Shown piece after piece: positions 9,668 through 19,411 of a DNA stretch of 35,478 nt (position 1 is the first letter of the stretch; every line of letters starts with the position of its first letter). The notes below the pieces were generated by a model. The model was not told the origin of the DNA and searched no databases. It was given only the letters and a program-made list of their open reading frames with translations. The position numbers were made by a program, and so were the translations under genes. The DNA comes from Seminavis robusta (Eukaryota > Bacillariophyta > Bacillariophyceae > Naviculales > Naviculaceae). The stretch is taken from assembly GCA_903772945.1 (NCBI GenBank), contig CAICTM010001160.1, forward strand, positions 1-35,478, in the 5' to 3' direction.

Positions 9668-12263
9668 CTAAAGCACAAAATCAGCACTGAGCCCCACTAC
9701 AGGACAGGACTTGGCATGCCACCTTTTCCACGAAAACGTGAACAATACTGGAGGATCAAACTTTCCTCTTGTCGCGTTTTCATCAACTTTGTCATTGAAT
9801 TGGTCAAAGCCGCCAATACCACACGTTTCCCAAACATCCCGCATACTCTCGGCTTTGCTCAGTCCATCCAGGTTGGTAGCTCTGTTCAAAATGGTCTGAT
9901 ACGTTTCAAGCTCTTCCCAAAGCACGCAACAAAGGCTGCGGTGTCGAGGTTGTTTGGTGGCCTTGGCATCCTTAGTTGCAACGTCGTGCTCGAATAGTAC
10001 CCCTGGTCCACCCGTGGCTTTGTCCAGATTCTCCAAGTCATCCCAAATGTGGTCTGCACGGAATGCCATGATCTCCTTCTCTGGATAGTTCATGGCAGTG
10101 TGTTGATAGTAGTATTGGTAATTGTCTCTCAAATGGGCGTTGATTGAGCCCACTTGGATGTTGGCTCCTTTGAATACGGTAATGGCGAGTTCTTCGCAAT
10201 ACTCCAAAGCGGGTGGTTCTTCATCTTTACCAACTCGTGCTCGCTTGTAAATTCCATCAATCGTGTCGAGTAGAATGACAAGTGTAGGGAAGCACTGCTT
10301 GTAAAAGGTTTCTTTCAGTGGATGGGTTGATTGGGCCAATTGACTGCTGGTGTTGTTGTGATGAAGGTATTGATAGGCAGCAATGGATCGCCAGATTGGA
10401 TTGCGCATGGTAAAGGCAAATGTAGTGTGACTCTGCAACTTGTTCGGAGAACCAAGACTCATGTGAAGCTCGAGATCAAAGGCATTGGATATAGGCGAGT
10501 CCTTCCTGTAGGTCTTGTCAACGCAGCTACGGATCTCGTCGAGGTCTTCACTTTTTCGTTTACACCACATTCGAGGGAATGCCATTCGCACGTCGTTCCC
10601 GCCTGTGGAAGGAAAATGTGAGGAAGAGGGCTGCAAACGAGATGAAACATTGCATTTTCTTGCACTTACCAGCCTGGCCAACGTTCGCAAAAGCAATCTT
10701 TCGTTTCATGTCCCAAATGGTTTCCTTGGAGGTAAGTGGATACGCTTTGAGAGCTTCGTCCAGTGGGGCATTCCGTTTAGAATCTGGGGTCGGCTCGGTA
10801 TTCTCTACTGATAATGTCCAGTTGAATTTGAAATCGCTTTTCAATGGCAAGGGTGGGCAAGTCTGTTCGTGCCAACTTGACCACGAGAAGCCAAAGACAC
10901 TGTACTGCGCGGCTTGCTGCGTCCCCACTTCAGGCTTGAACTGGTCCAGTGATGAACTGTCAATTCCACAAGTTGTCCAAACATCTTGCATGGCCTCCAG
11001 CTTGCTCGCAAAATCAAGATTCACGGCAATACTTATCAATTCTTGGTAGATTACTATGTCTTCCCAGAGCAAGCAGCACATGGCCTGGAACTGCGCCTTT
11101 GATGGGCTTGCTCCGTTTGAAACTACAATGTTTTTGTTGGAAACTCGACCGTCTTCGTCATTGGCCCCACGGCCCCCTGTTGCCCTGTCCAACGCCTTGA
11201 TATCATCCCACATGTGGTCTGTTCGAAACACCATGATTTCCTTTCCAGGATATTGCTCCATGGTCTTGGAGTAATAGAACTTGTAGTTATCCCTGAGGTG
11301 CATATTGATCTGCCATACATTTGGGTCCTGCCCCTTCATCACCGTCATAAGCATTTGCTGACAATACGTTTGGAGCTCCCCCGGTTTCAATTCCTTGGTA
11401 TCTGGCTGAAAGATTTCATCCGCCGTCTTCCAAAGGTCAGGCAGTGTCGGGAAGCATAACTTGTAGAATTGCTGCTTCAACGGGTGCGTGGATCTGGATG
11501 CCTGGCTTTTCGTATTGTTGTGATGCAGATATTTGTACGACGATATTGCCCTTGAGACAGGATTCCTCATGGTCCACACGAAAGTGGTATATGACTTCAA
11601 AAAAGTCGTGTTGCCAAGAAACATGTGAAGTTCCGCATCAAACTGGTTGGAGATCGGAGATTCTTTGCGAAAGCTTTCGTCATAACACCGATTCATCTGT
11701 CGGGCTGTCCTTTCGCGGCAGCACGCAAGTCTTGGGAATGCAGCTCGGACCGTGTTCCCTCCAGTTTTTCCGACGTGCACAAGCGCTATCTTCCTGTCCA
11801 TTCGCGGAATCACGACAACAGCGTTGTTGGAATTTCCCTCGCGAACTTCGGTACTTCTTGGTTCCATCGTCATTAGGGGAGCCGGCTCATGGAGGACACT
11901 TCGATCACCCGCCTCAAGGATCGGTGGATCAGAGGTTTGCACAGAAGATGGCTCTGGAGCTCCGTTGTCGTCGACAAGACGATCATTGGCGGGATTGTCT
12001 TGCTCCACTCCATCCAGAGTGAAGTCGTCGTCAAAGGGAAGGTCATCATCGACCCCACCATTGACAAGGAGCTGCTTCTTTTTCCAAAAGGTTCCTTCTG
12101 TTCTGCTCACTCGTCTCTTTTGCTTATCATCATCAAATCCCAGAGATACTGAAGAATTCGTCGACACGCGGACGACGACGAGTAACATGAGAATCCACAC
12201 TGCAGATACCGCAAAGGACTTGGTCCTTGTTGGAACTGCAGAAACTATGTCGATCTGTTGCAT
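9668..12263 (-). CDS. Tandem-domain sulfotransferase-like type II membrane protein
   Basis: Two exons, 12263-10670 and 10602-9668, flank a 67-bp GT-AG intron and encode 842 residues. Residues 17-33 form a single hydrophobic segment after a short N-terminus, the type II layout of Golgi sulfotransferases. An acidic stem of about 120 residues follows. Domain 1 has a phosphosulfate-binding loop (HVGKTGGNT, Lys166) and a 3'-phosphate motif (RNPVSRAISSY). Domain 2 starts about 364 residues later and repeats the same blocks. Its loop reads NVGQAGGND, losing Lys and both Thr, and its second motif reads RNPIWRSIAAY, losing the serines. So domain 1 is probably active and domain 2 not. The intron falls inside the second loop, at codon 532. 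PAPS-dependent sulfation of glycans or proteins is inferred from the Sulfotransfer-type motifs; the acceptor is unknown. Confidence 0.75.
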
Positions 12264-13997
12264 GATTGAAGAACCTCAACACCAAACGGACCGGAGAAAA
12301 GTAGAGCCAATTGATGGGTCGAAAGATGTTCCGTACTCTAAGAAGCAAGATGAGAGCTGATCAGATCGTAAGATGCAAAATGTGCTGGATTCGTTGCTCC
12401 ATCAGGCGTGGATGCTATGAGCATAAGCAGGGATTCGATCTCAAGGTCACTTGCAAAAGATTCTCCATTCCCCATGGAGAGTGTTCCTTTTTGCTATCCG
12501 GGCCTTCGAGCTATCCGAAGGGCTTTGGACTGCAAAGTTGACCAATCCAATGCATCATGGAACTTCGGTACCCCATAGTTAGGAATAGTAACCTACCGGT
12601 ACCTGGTAGCTAGAACACCAGAGACATTGTGGTGCCGAAACTATTCGTCCGGGGGTTGTCTTCCAAGCCAACCAACACAAAAGCCATTGGCACATGCAAC
12701 ATGCATTGGGTGGACTACGTGTACGTAGTGGTACTGGTACTGGTACCGGTACCGCTGGGAACGGTGGCCGAAGCACAAGGATCCAAATCCAAAGCCTGAA
12801 TGCAAACCAGCTAAGCTGCGTAACAGATTAAAAAACGGTGGATGCACAATCCCACCATACCAGGTCGGTTTTCAGACCAGCAAGATGTCATCGGATTCTG
12901 TCAGTGTCGTGCCGTCAAAATGGAGGTGGGCCATCGGGTTAGGTGCTTCCACACTGCTGGATCGGAAGGATGTCTGGATCACCAGCCAATTTCGTTGCTA
13001 GAGACAAGTTGCGTCAGCCGTGCAAACAATTGTACCGTAGTGTACCGTGTACGGCGCAGCTTTCTGCAGTGAATATGTACCAAACACTGGTCCATGTACA
13101 GGGACAAATAGCTATACCGGCCAACTCCAAACCAAGTACAGTTTGCATGAAGTTGGCTTGCAACTTCGGTGTCATCTTCAGCATCCTCTAGAGCTAAGGG
13201 ATGCTAATCGCAGCGACGAGGAATAGAACTACCGATAGTACGATAGCTGAAATATACCGTAGTAAAAGAGTACCAGGTTTGGAGAGGCAATTCTGCCTTT
13301 GAATGCTGTCTTCTCCCTGGCTAGAGTACTGGTACAGTAGTGCCAGCAAGCATATCGTGTAGCTTCCGTCCTCCCCAAAGATGACAATGCCAACCGTCTG
13401 CACGTCGCTCCTAAACCAAAAGACCGGATGATGACCGCACAACATTGAAAAGGGGGGCACCCCCAGTTGGTTCCTTCAAGAACCAACGGGGAACCCTTGT
13501 TTTCGGCTGAGATCGAGAGCCAACAAACACGACCATGTCCATGACGAGATAGAGGTCGAGACCACACGCCTCTTCCCTTAGCCAAGTCGATCAGTAGAAC
13601 CAACAGACAGTCACTGTGCGGCAACAGCCAGCGTCTGGTTTATCACTGCTTGTTTCCTCTACCGCACCGAAACAACAAGTCGATCCAGCTAACACAGGAT
13701 CCAGTCGAGCCGAAAGCCAGGTCTACCGTAGCTAGCTATTGGTTCCTAAGAGTCCGTTCATGAGGCGACAACAACGACCGCTACAGTTGTGACTAGATTT
13801 TCATCGCCATTTGGTAGAGGACGCAGCAAGCTGAAAGCAAGGCGCTGGTTTCTCTCTGCGGTCAAAACGCAATACACATTTCCCAGCCCTCGGAACCCTT
13901 TCCTTAATGGTCTTTATCAATCCTCTTTTGGCAAGACAAGACCGAACAACCAACGATACAGCATCCTCATCATACGCAGAAACAAACAACAACAACC
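12264..13997. other. Intergenic region, 1.7 kb, between divergent genes
   Basis: This gap lies between the 5' ends of the sulfotransferase-like and LSD1-finger genes, so both promoters must be here. It contains TACCGGTA at 12594-12601 and 12744-12751, and a GGTACT/GGTACC run around 12728-12752. A strong hairpin lies at 13461-13491. A CA-rich stretch just before the ATG at 13998 looks like a 5' leader. The small open frames are short and lack recognisable domains. I saw no tRNA-like element. Confidence 0.5.
13461..13491. other. Hairpin, 12-bp stem with one bulged base
   Basis: CCCC-a-GTTGGTTC pairs with GAACCAAC-GGGG around the 6-nt loop CTTCAA. The stem is perfect apart from a bulged A. It sits about 500 bp upstream of the LSD1-finger gene. 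It could be a structured RNA or a chance palindrome; there is no U-tract or partner gene to support a terminator. Confidence 0.35.
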
Positions 13998-15038
13998 ATG
14001 AGTGGCAGAAGAGTCCCTGGAAGAGGTCCCGGCAGAGGCATGGACCGTAAGAGCTCCTTTGCACGGAGCTTCTTCTCGTCGGGGGAAGGAGAGAATGGCG
14101 AAGAAGCACAATTAGATGACTCGGTACCAGTACCGAGATCTCGGCCTCTGGGTCGACTGGCATCACGTCGGAACCTCTCAATAGCGAAAAGACCCTCCAT
14201 GATGAGTGCGCCCTCGCAGAGAGGGATCGAAGCCACACGATCTGGAGACTCCTTGAGCAGTGCTGCTGCATCTCTGGCCAGTGCTGGTGGTGGAGCTGCT
14301 GGGAAACTCTCCAGTCCCGTAGCTGTTGCGGCGGCACCACCACGGAATGCGGAAGAAAATTGGCTGCGGCAGTCCATGCTACGATCGTCAGGTGCAGCAA
14401 GTGGTGGTGGTGGTGCCATTGGCTTTGATATGAATGCCATTGATGCTGCCCTGAAAGAAGATGAAGCACTAGAGGCTGGGTTTGATGATGAAGAAGTTTT
14501 GGAACAATATCGGATCATGGCCCAGCACGAAGCTACACTACGTGTCAAAGCCAACACGGGGTTTGATATGGCAGATTATGAAAAGAGACGAAAAGTACAA
14601 GGGAATGAAAACAAAGACAAGAAAGAACTCTACGGGGGAGGCAAAAAGCCAAAACTCGGTCTTCCCCCGCCACAGCATGTTCTGTCCTCTCTGAATTCCA
14701 ATCATAATGGCAACAGCCACAGCCACTCCGGCGTCGGTGGATTCTCTGCTCCGCCGTCAATACCCCTCTCACAAAAAGGTGGCTACGGATTCACAAATGG
14801 CAGCAGTAGTGCCTGTATCAGTGACAACTACATGACCTTTTTGGAAGAGCAGCACACAAAGGCACAATCACTGCCTGAATTATCACAAGGAGAAATTGTA
14901 CGAAATACTCAAACTGCAGAAGGAGAGCACGTCGTGCGCTGCTGGGGCTGTCGACTGAACCTCCGAGTCAACTACGTGGCAACCCTAGTTCAGTGCCCCG
15001 AATGCAAAACCGTCAGTCAAGCGAGGAAAAGGGCCTGA
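13998..15038 (+). CDS. Low-complexity protein with C-terminal LSD1-type zinc finger
   Basis: This single-exon frame of 346 residues opens with a Gly/Arg-rich tail (SGRRVPGRGPGRG), followed by Ser-, Ala- and Gly-rich low-complexity sequence. Near the C-terminus a finger with Cys315, Cys318, Cys333 and Cys336 shows the C-x2-C-x14-C-x2-C spacing and the L....A.LV.CPEC pattern of LSD1-type plant/protist zinc fingers. In plants such fingers occur in regulators of cell death and transcription; that role is not demonstrated here. The start is supported by a CA-rich leader and an MSGRR opening, and no in-frame ATG lies close upstream. A basic tail (QARKRA) ends the protein. The function is otherwise unknown. 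Other CxxC treble-clef fingers are possible alternatives. Confidence 0.65.
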   Translation: MSGRRVPGRGPGRGMDRKSSFARSFFSSGEGENGEEAQLDDSVPVPRSRPLGRLASRRNLSIAKRPSMMSAPSQRGIEATRSGDSLSSAAASLASAGGGAAGKLSSPVAVAAAPPRNAEENWLRQSMLRSSGAASGGGGAIGFDMNAIDAALKEDEALEAGFDDEEVLEQYRIMAQHEATLRVKANTGFDMADYEKRRKVQGNENKDKKELYGGGKKPKLGLPPPQHVLSSLNSNHNGNSHSHSGVGGFSAPPSIPLSQKGGYGFTNGSSSACISDNYMTFLEEQHTKAQSLPELSQGEIVRNTQTAEGEHVVRCWGCRLNLRVNYVATLVQCPECKTVSQARKRA

Positions 15039-16098
15039 GACAACGCTTTCTGCCTCCTGGCCGGCCTCATTTATTTACACTCAGCAAGAGTCGAGTCGCA
15101 TCGAAAGTCGAGTCAATCAATCACTTTGTGCCTTGGAAGGAACGAATAAATAGCGCTGGTCGGTCGCATTGTTGCATTAGTCTGTGGCTAGATGAACGAA
15201 CGAATGGTGGCAAGCAGATAGAAATCTGCCACCATTTAGCTCTTTTGCTTCAGCATACGTACTCTTGAGGTATCAAATGAGTGGCAGTAGACAGCAAGTT
15301 GATCAAACATCACCTAGCTAGCCTCGTAGGAATTCCAATGATTGGGCATATCTCCGGTTCAACGGCTTCTCTCTTGAGACGCTTACTATAGTCCGGACGA
15401 ATGTACTAGTACCGTACTGTTCAAGCTTTCTTTTCTTTCAAAGGGAGCCACGCAGCTGATACCATAGTGTTGCCAGGACTGTATTTGTGAAGGAGGCCCT
15501 GCACTTAGAAACTGGCGGGCGCAGCAATCCGTAGCCTGTGAACCGAAAGGATGAAGAGCTTGTGCTTGCCAGTAGCCCCCTCTCTTTCGAAACGCACTCC
15601 CGTGTCTTATCTTGCAAGTGATGACCTACGGCATATTGCCACTGTGTTTTGTGGGCAAGCCTGAGGACTAATAAAGACACCTAAGCAAGGGGTCAAGGGG
15701 GTCTCCCGTTGTCCAAACATGCCTTGCAACTAACTTTAGTCAAGCAAAGATCGACAAGGAAATGGCATGTTTTGACCCACTGATACATGAATAATGTGGG
15801 ATTTTGAGGCCTAGTAACTACCATACATTTGTGAATAACCTACAGGCTATTAGATTACATGTTTGTTTGCTGTGCTTGTGTTTTGACTGAAGTAGCGCCG
15901 CTGGAAAGGTTTGATTCCTTCTTCATTCATTTTGCCTATTCCCATGAAAAAGTTCCTACAAGCAAGTAGATTGAATACGGTATGAAGCTGGCAGTGGATG
16001 GTGGCATATCTACATGTCCATTCATCATTCATTGTGAGTTGGCTGGTTGCATCCTCCACCGACAAACTGGGTGCTTCATTCATTCCTGCTTGCATCAG
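15039..16098. other. Intergenic region, ~1.1 kb
   Basis: This region lies downstream of the LSD1-finger gene and downstream of the minus-strand hypothetical at 16099-16488. One CTAGCTAG palindrome lies at 15314-15321. A minus-strand frame of 81 codons (15850-16095) continues in register from the hypothetical gene after its TAG stop and is discussed there. I see nothing else. Confidence 0.45.
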
Positions 16099-16488
16099 CT
16101 ACGCCCCCTTGCGTTCCGTGGGTGTCCCAGCGGAATGCCTTTCCTCCAAAAAGTCGTCGGCATCCTCATCTTCAATTCTAATGGAAGACTCGTCGAAGAG
16201 GAACTTTTTGTAGACTTCTATTTGGACTTTCTTTTCAATATCATCGCCATCATCAAAAGAGTCTTGAGTAACACGACGGTCCTTTTCGGCAGTATCCCAT
16301 TCAAAGCGAACCTGCTCATGGACATAGACATCACAGAGATTGCAGGCCGTGGCAATACTTAAGACGGCATGATCTACCCAGCCAGTTGTATGTTGCACCG
16401 GAAGAGTAATGGCCTGTGGTTCTGATTCGTCTTGTTGGTCCGTGGTGGAAGTCCCTAACGTCAATTCTTCCATTTCATCCATCATCAT
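16099..16488 (-). CDS. Small acidic hypothetical protein
   Basis: This frame of 129 residues begins MMMDEMEELTLGT and is rich in Asp and Glu, with a central stretch containing NLCDVYVHEQVRFEWD and an acidic segment near the end (EDEDADDFLEE). I do not recognise a family. The composition is protein-like, whereas the opposite-strand frame over the same bases looks like a shadow. After the TAG stop the same frame stays open to 15850, with a plausible first part (APSLSVEDATSQL). The stop may therefore be a mutation, a readthrough site or coincidence. No intron signal joins it to neighbours. The frame is short and has no homologue I can name, so it could still be non-coding. Confidence 0.4.
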   Translation of the reverse strand: MMMDEMEELTLGTSTTDQQDESEPQAITLPVQHTTGWVDHAVLSIATACNLCDVYVHEQVRFEWDTAEKDRRVTQDSFDDGDDIEKKVQIEVYKKFLFDESSIRIEDEDADDFLEERHSAGTPTERKGA

Positions 16489-17269
16489 CGTGGGCTGATC
16501 TATTCTACTTGGAAAGAGGATTACTGGTGGAGCTAGAGTTGAGGAGGGAGAGTTCTTTTGCTGTTATTATCTGGAGTCGAAAAGTGGGAACAGATTGTCG
16601 CGTCTCCATTCAGCGAATGACTACTCTTGTGATATGACTGGTGGTGGTGTACGGTACTGGTGTCAATGGTATGATGGTAGTGTTCGGAGAAGTTTCGAGG
16701 TTCCTCTTGCACCGGCAACTCCCTTTCTCACCGTGACAGTGCCCTATTTTCTTAAGATGCAGTGGCGGTAAGATTTTGCTTTATACGATTTGCTTCCAAC
16801 ACTACCAACAGTCTCGAGTTGTAGCGTTACAACTCCCTTTGGTTGGTTGCCGAATGCCGATGGCTATTGACCGAAACAGAGTTTCGTCTTGTATCTCAAC
16901 GAAGGGATGGCCCAAAATTGTGGCATCGAGCCGTGTTAACGAGGGATCCCGTTGTGAAACGATGTTTGAAAAAATTTGGGACGTTAGGCGTTAACATAAA
17001 CCTTGATGGGTCCGGAATTGAATCCAATCTTGAGCCAGTTGAGCTGCTAAATTGAACTCCGGCGTACACACGTCATTCGGCCAAGCGCTGTTACAGCCGT
17101 TGTCTCATTTTTCTTCTTTGCACCTTGGCGGCACCAGCCTCTAACGTCGCCGATGAAGATTCGACACTCCACTCCACATCATCATCCTCGGATCCTACAT
17201 TTAAACATTGTTACATTATTGTTGGTACCAGAGGGAGAGGGAAAGATTGAATAAGTAATTCCAACAACC
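16489..17269. other. Intergenic region, ~780 bp, between divergent genes
   Basis: This separates the 5' ends of the acidic hypothetical (minus) and the DLH-like gene (plus). The small frames have no recognisable product. The last ~100 bp are A/C-rich and lead into the ATG at 17270, consistent with a promoter and leader, but I could not define a core element. Confidence 0.4.
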
Positions 17270-19267
17270 ATGAAACTCCTTCTTGTTGTTGCCGCTGCTT
17301 TGCTCGGCGTCGTCGCCTCTGCCCAAATTGAGATCCAAGTCGAGGAGGTATCCTACACGGACCCCTATGATGGCGACTACCCTTTGCTTGGATATGTCAG
17401 TATCCCTGACGAAACACCAGCTCCAGCCGTTGTCATTATTGTAAGTACAGCATCTGTGAATGAATCTTTCTTGGCCTTGACGCATCCTTGTTCCTCATCG
17501 ATTGCTACCGTTATTCTTTGGTCTCAAGCCCGACATTTCCAGTGTGGATGACTACGAAAAGACACGAGCCACCATGTTGAACAAAGATCTCGGCTACGTC
17601 GGATTTGCTGCCGATATTTTCGGGCCCGATTTTGTAGATGCCAACTCCAGCGTCTGGAGGGAACAGGCGGGGCTTTACCGAGGAAACAACAGTCTCTTCT
17701 TTGGACGGATCCAGGCGGCTGTCGATGTTATGATGCAGCATCCAGACGTTATTGCTGACAAAGTTGCCGTCATTGGTTGTGAGTATTCATTTATTCAAAT
17801 AGCGCGTCAGAAAAGATGGTACCGGTACATCCACTCACCGATCAACTACTACTTTGACCTTCCTCATTAGATTGCTTTGGAGGTACTGGCATTTTGACCT
17901 ATTCCTTTCTGGGAGCCACTGACGTTGTGGGAGCAGTCTCGTTCCATGGAGGTTTGACTGATTTCCCCGTGGATCAGACAATCAATCATCCTGTCTTGGT
18001 GCTCAGTGGTGGTGCCGATGATACTGGGACAGAGGTAGACACCTTGGAGAATAGTTTGAATGCGGCCAATGCGACTTGGCAAATCACGCGATACTCGGGA
18101 ATTGAACACGCCTTTACGAATTGGAACGACACCAGAGGCCGTTACAGCGAACGTGCTGATTCGCGGTCGTGGCAGGAAATGGCTACCTTTTTGGGAGAAG
18201 CCTTTGGAAGCTTTGAATATGGAACCAATCCTCCCAACTCGACAGGTACAAACCAATCTGCAACGATATATATACTACATCATGCCCCGTTCGTTCAAAA
18301 GTTGATTTCGTCATTCTCACAATATATGTGTATCACCCCCACAAAAACAGACGTTGCAGCCGTTGACTACGACGATAATGGCTTTGAATTGACGGGATAT
18401 CTATCAATTCCTCCTGGTGCTGAAATGGACAAGACGCCGGCAGTTGTCATTGTACCGGATTGGGATGGCGTGAGTGGACCAGATGGATACGAGGCCGAAC
18501 GGGCCACTCTTCTGGCACAAGCAGGATACGTGGGATTTGCAGCTGACATCTATGGTGCTGACAAACAGCAAGTAGAAAGTTTCGATGAAAGGGTTGAACT
18601 GACCACGCTCTATCGAACAAATTATACCCTCTTTGTGTCTCGAATCCAGGCCGCCGTCGATCTTGTAGCTGCTCATGAATTGGTGGATCCTGAATCCGTG
18701 TTTCTCATTGGCTATTGCTTTGGAGGAACCGGAGTGGTGGACTACTCCTTTGCAGCTGATGTGACAAAGGTCAAGGTGGTGGTTCCTTTCCATGGTGGTC
18801 TCACAGGCTTGGCTCCCATTGAAACGGACGTGGTCTATCCCTATGTCCTGGTCCAGTCGGGTGGGGAAGATGACGCACACGGCAACAACACTGAATTGGA
18901 GATGATGTTGGATGCCGCCAATGCCACCTGGGAAATCTCAAGATACTCTAACGTCTACCATGGTTTCACTCATTGGGGCGGCGGGGCTTACAACCCTCTT
19001 GCAGATTGGAGATCGTGGGATGCAATGATGGGAGTGTTTGAAATGGTTACGAAATCGGATCACGACGACTACGAGGATGATGGCCATGGCCATTCCCACG
19101 ATCACGGCGACGAAGACGACCACGGAGAGGAGGAGATGGAAGGAGAAGAAAGCACGAACGGTGCCGACGACGCAGAGAGCACCAATGGCGCCACCTCTGC
19201 GTGTTGGAGCCAACATCAAGGGTTTGCTGGTTTGGTTTTGCTCTCCATGATTAGTTTTCTGTTGTAG
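17270..19267 (+). CDS. Secreted protein with two dienelactone-hydrolase domains, probable GPI anchor
   Basis: Four exons (17270-17440, 17529-17778, 17871-18245, 18351-19267) give 570 residues. Residues 1-19 are a clear signal peptide (MKLLLVVAAALLGVVASAQ). Two alpha/beta-hydrolase domains of the dienelactone hydrolase family follow. Each has a nucleophile elbow GYCFGG (Cys142, Cys388), an aspartate in SGGxDD (about 190, 439) and a histidine (His220 in IEHAF, His469 in VYHGF), the Cys-Asp-His triad. The C-terminus has an acidic, His-rich linker (DDGHGHSHDHGDEDDH) and then a small-residue region and hydrophobic tail without a basic end, as in GPI signals. Intron 2 splits the first active-site block. 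Intron 3 sits exactly between the domains. Hydrolysis of lactones or esters at the cell surface is inferred; the substrate is unknown. Both domains look intact, unlike the sulfotransferase pair. Confidence 0.85.
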
Positions 19268-19411
19268 AGATAATTTAGAAAGTACGATTTGTGTAATGCC
19301 TATTTTGTAATGCACCAGTACCGGTAGCAGATGGAGACGAGTGAATATGGCATGCGTGGAACTGCAATTGCGATCGTTCTGCGGTTGGAAGTTACGTCCA
19401 ATGTGCATAAA

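Larger units (their letters stand above)
5551..11075 (-). repeat. Right arm of ~11-kb inverted repeat
   Basis: This arm is the reverse complement of 1-5492. It is joined to unique sequence beyond 11075: the sulfotransferase gene continues unbroken to 12263. It is therefore the anchored arm. Frames are better preserved here: the gag start and the zinc-knuckle region are in frame, and the sulfotransferase gene is complete. Confidence 0.95.

Noticed and set aside
11444..12022. 192-codon plus-strand open frame
   Set aside because: It is antisense to the sulfotransferase-like gene, has Cys/Ser-rich shadow composition, and shows no domain.
12728..12752. GGTACT/GGTACC run as a telomere-like or CRISPR repeat
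   Set aside because: Only about four 6-bp units without spacers; it is a simple-sequence tract. No CRISPR array, tRNA or rRNA was found in the window.
13229..13624. 131-codon minus-strand open frame in the intergenic region
   Set aside because: No recognisable motif and Cys/Arg/Trp-rich chance composition; it includes the hairpin at 13461-13491. I could not support it as a gene.
13801..14469. 222-codon minus-strand open frame
   Set aside because: It is antisense to the LSD1-finger gene; its Ser/His/Leu runs arise from the complementary GGT/GCA repeats.
15982..16362. 126-codon plus-strand open frame with hydrophobic stretches
   Set aside because: It overlaps the acidic minus-strand frame; its Phe/Ile runs are the complement of Asp/Glu codons.
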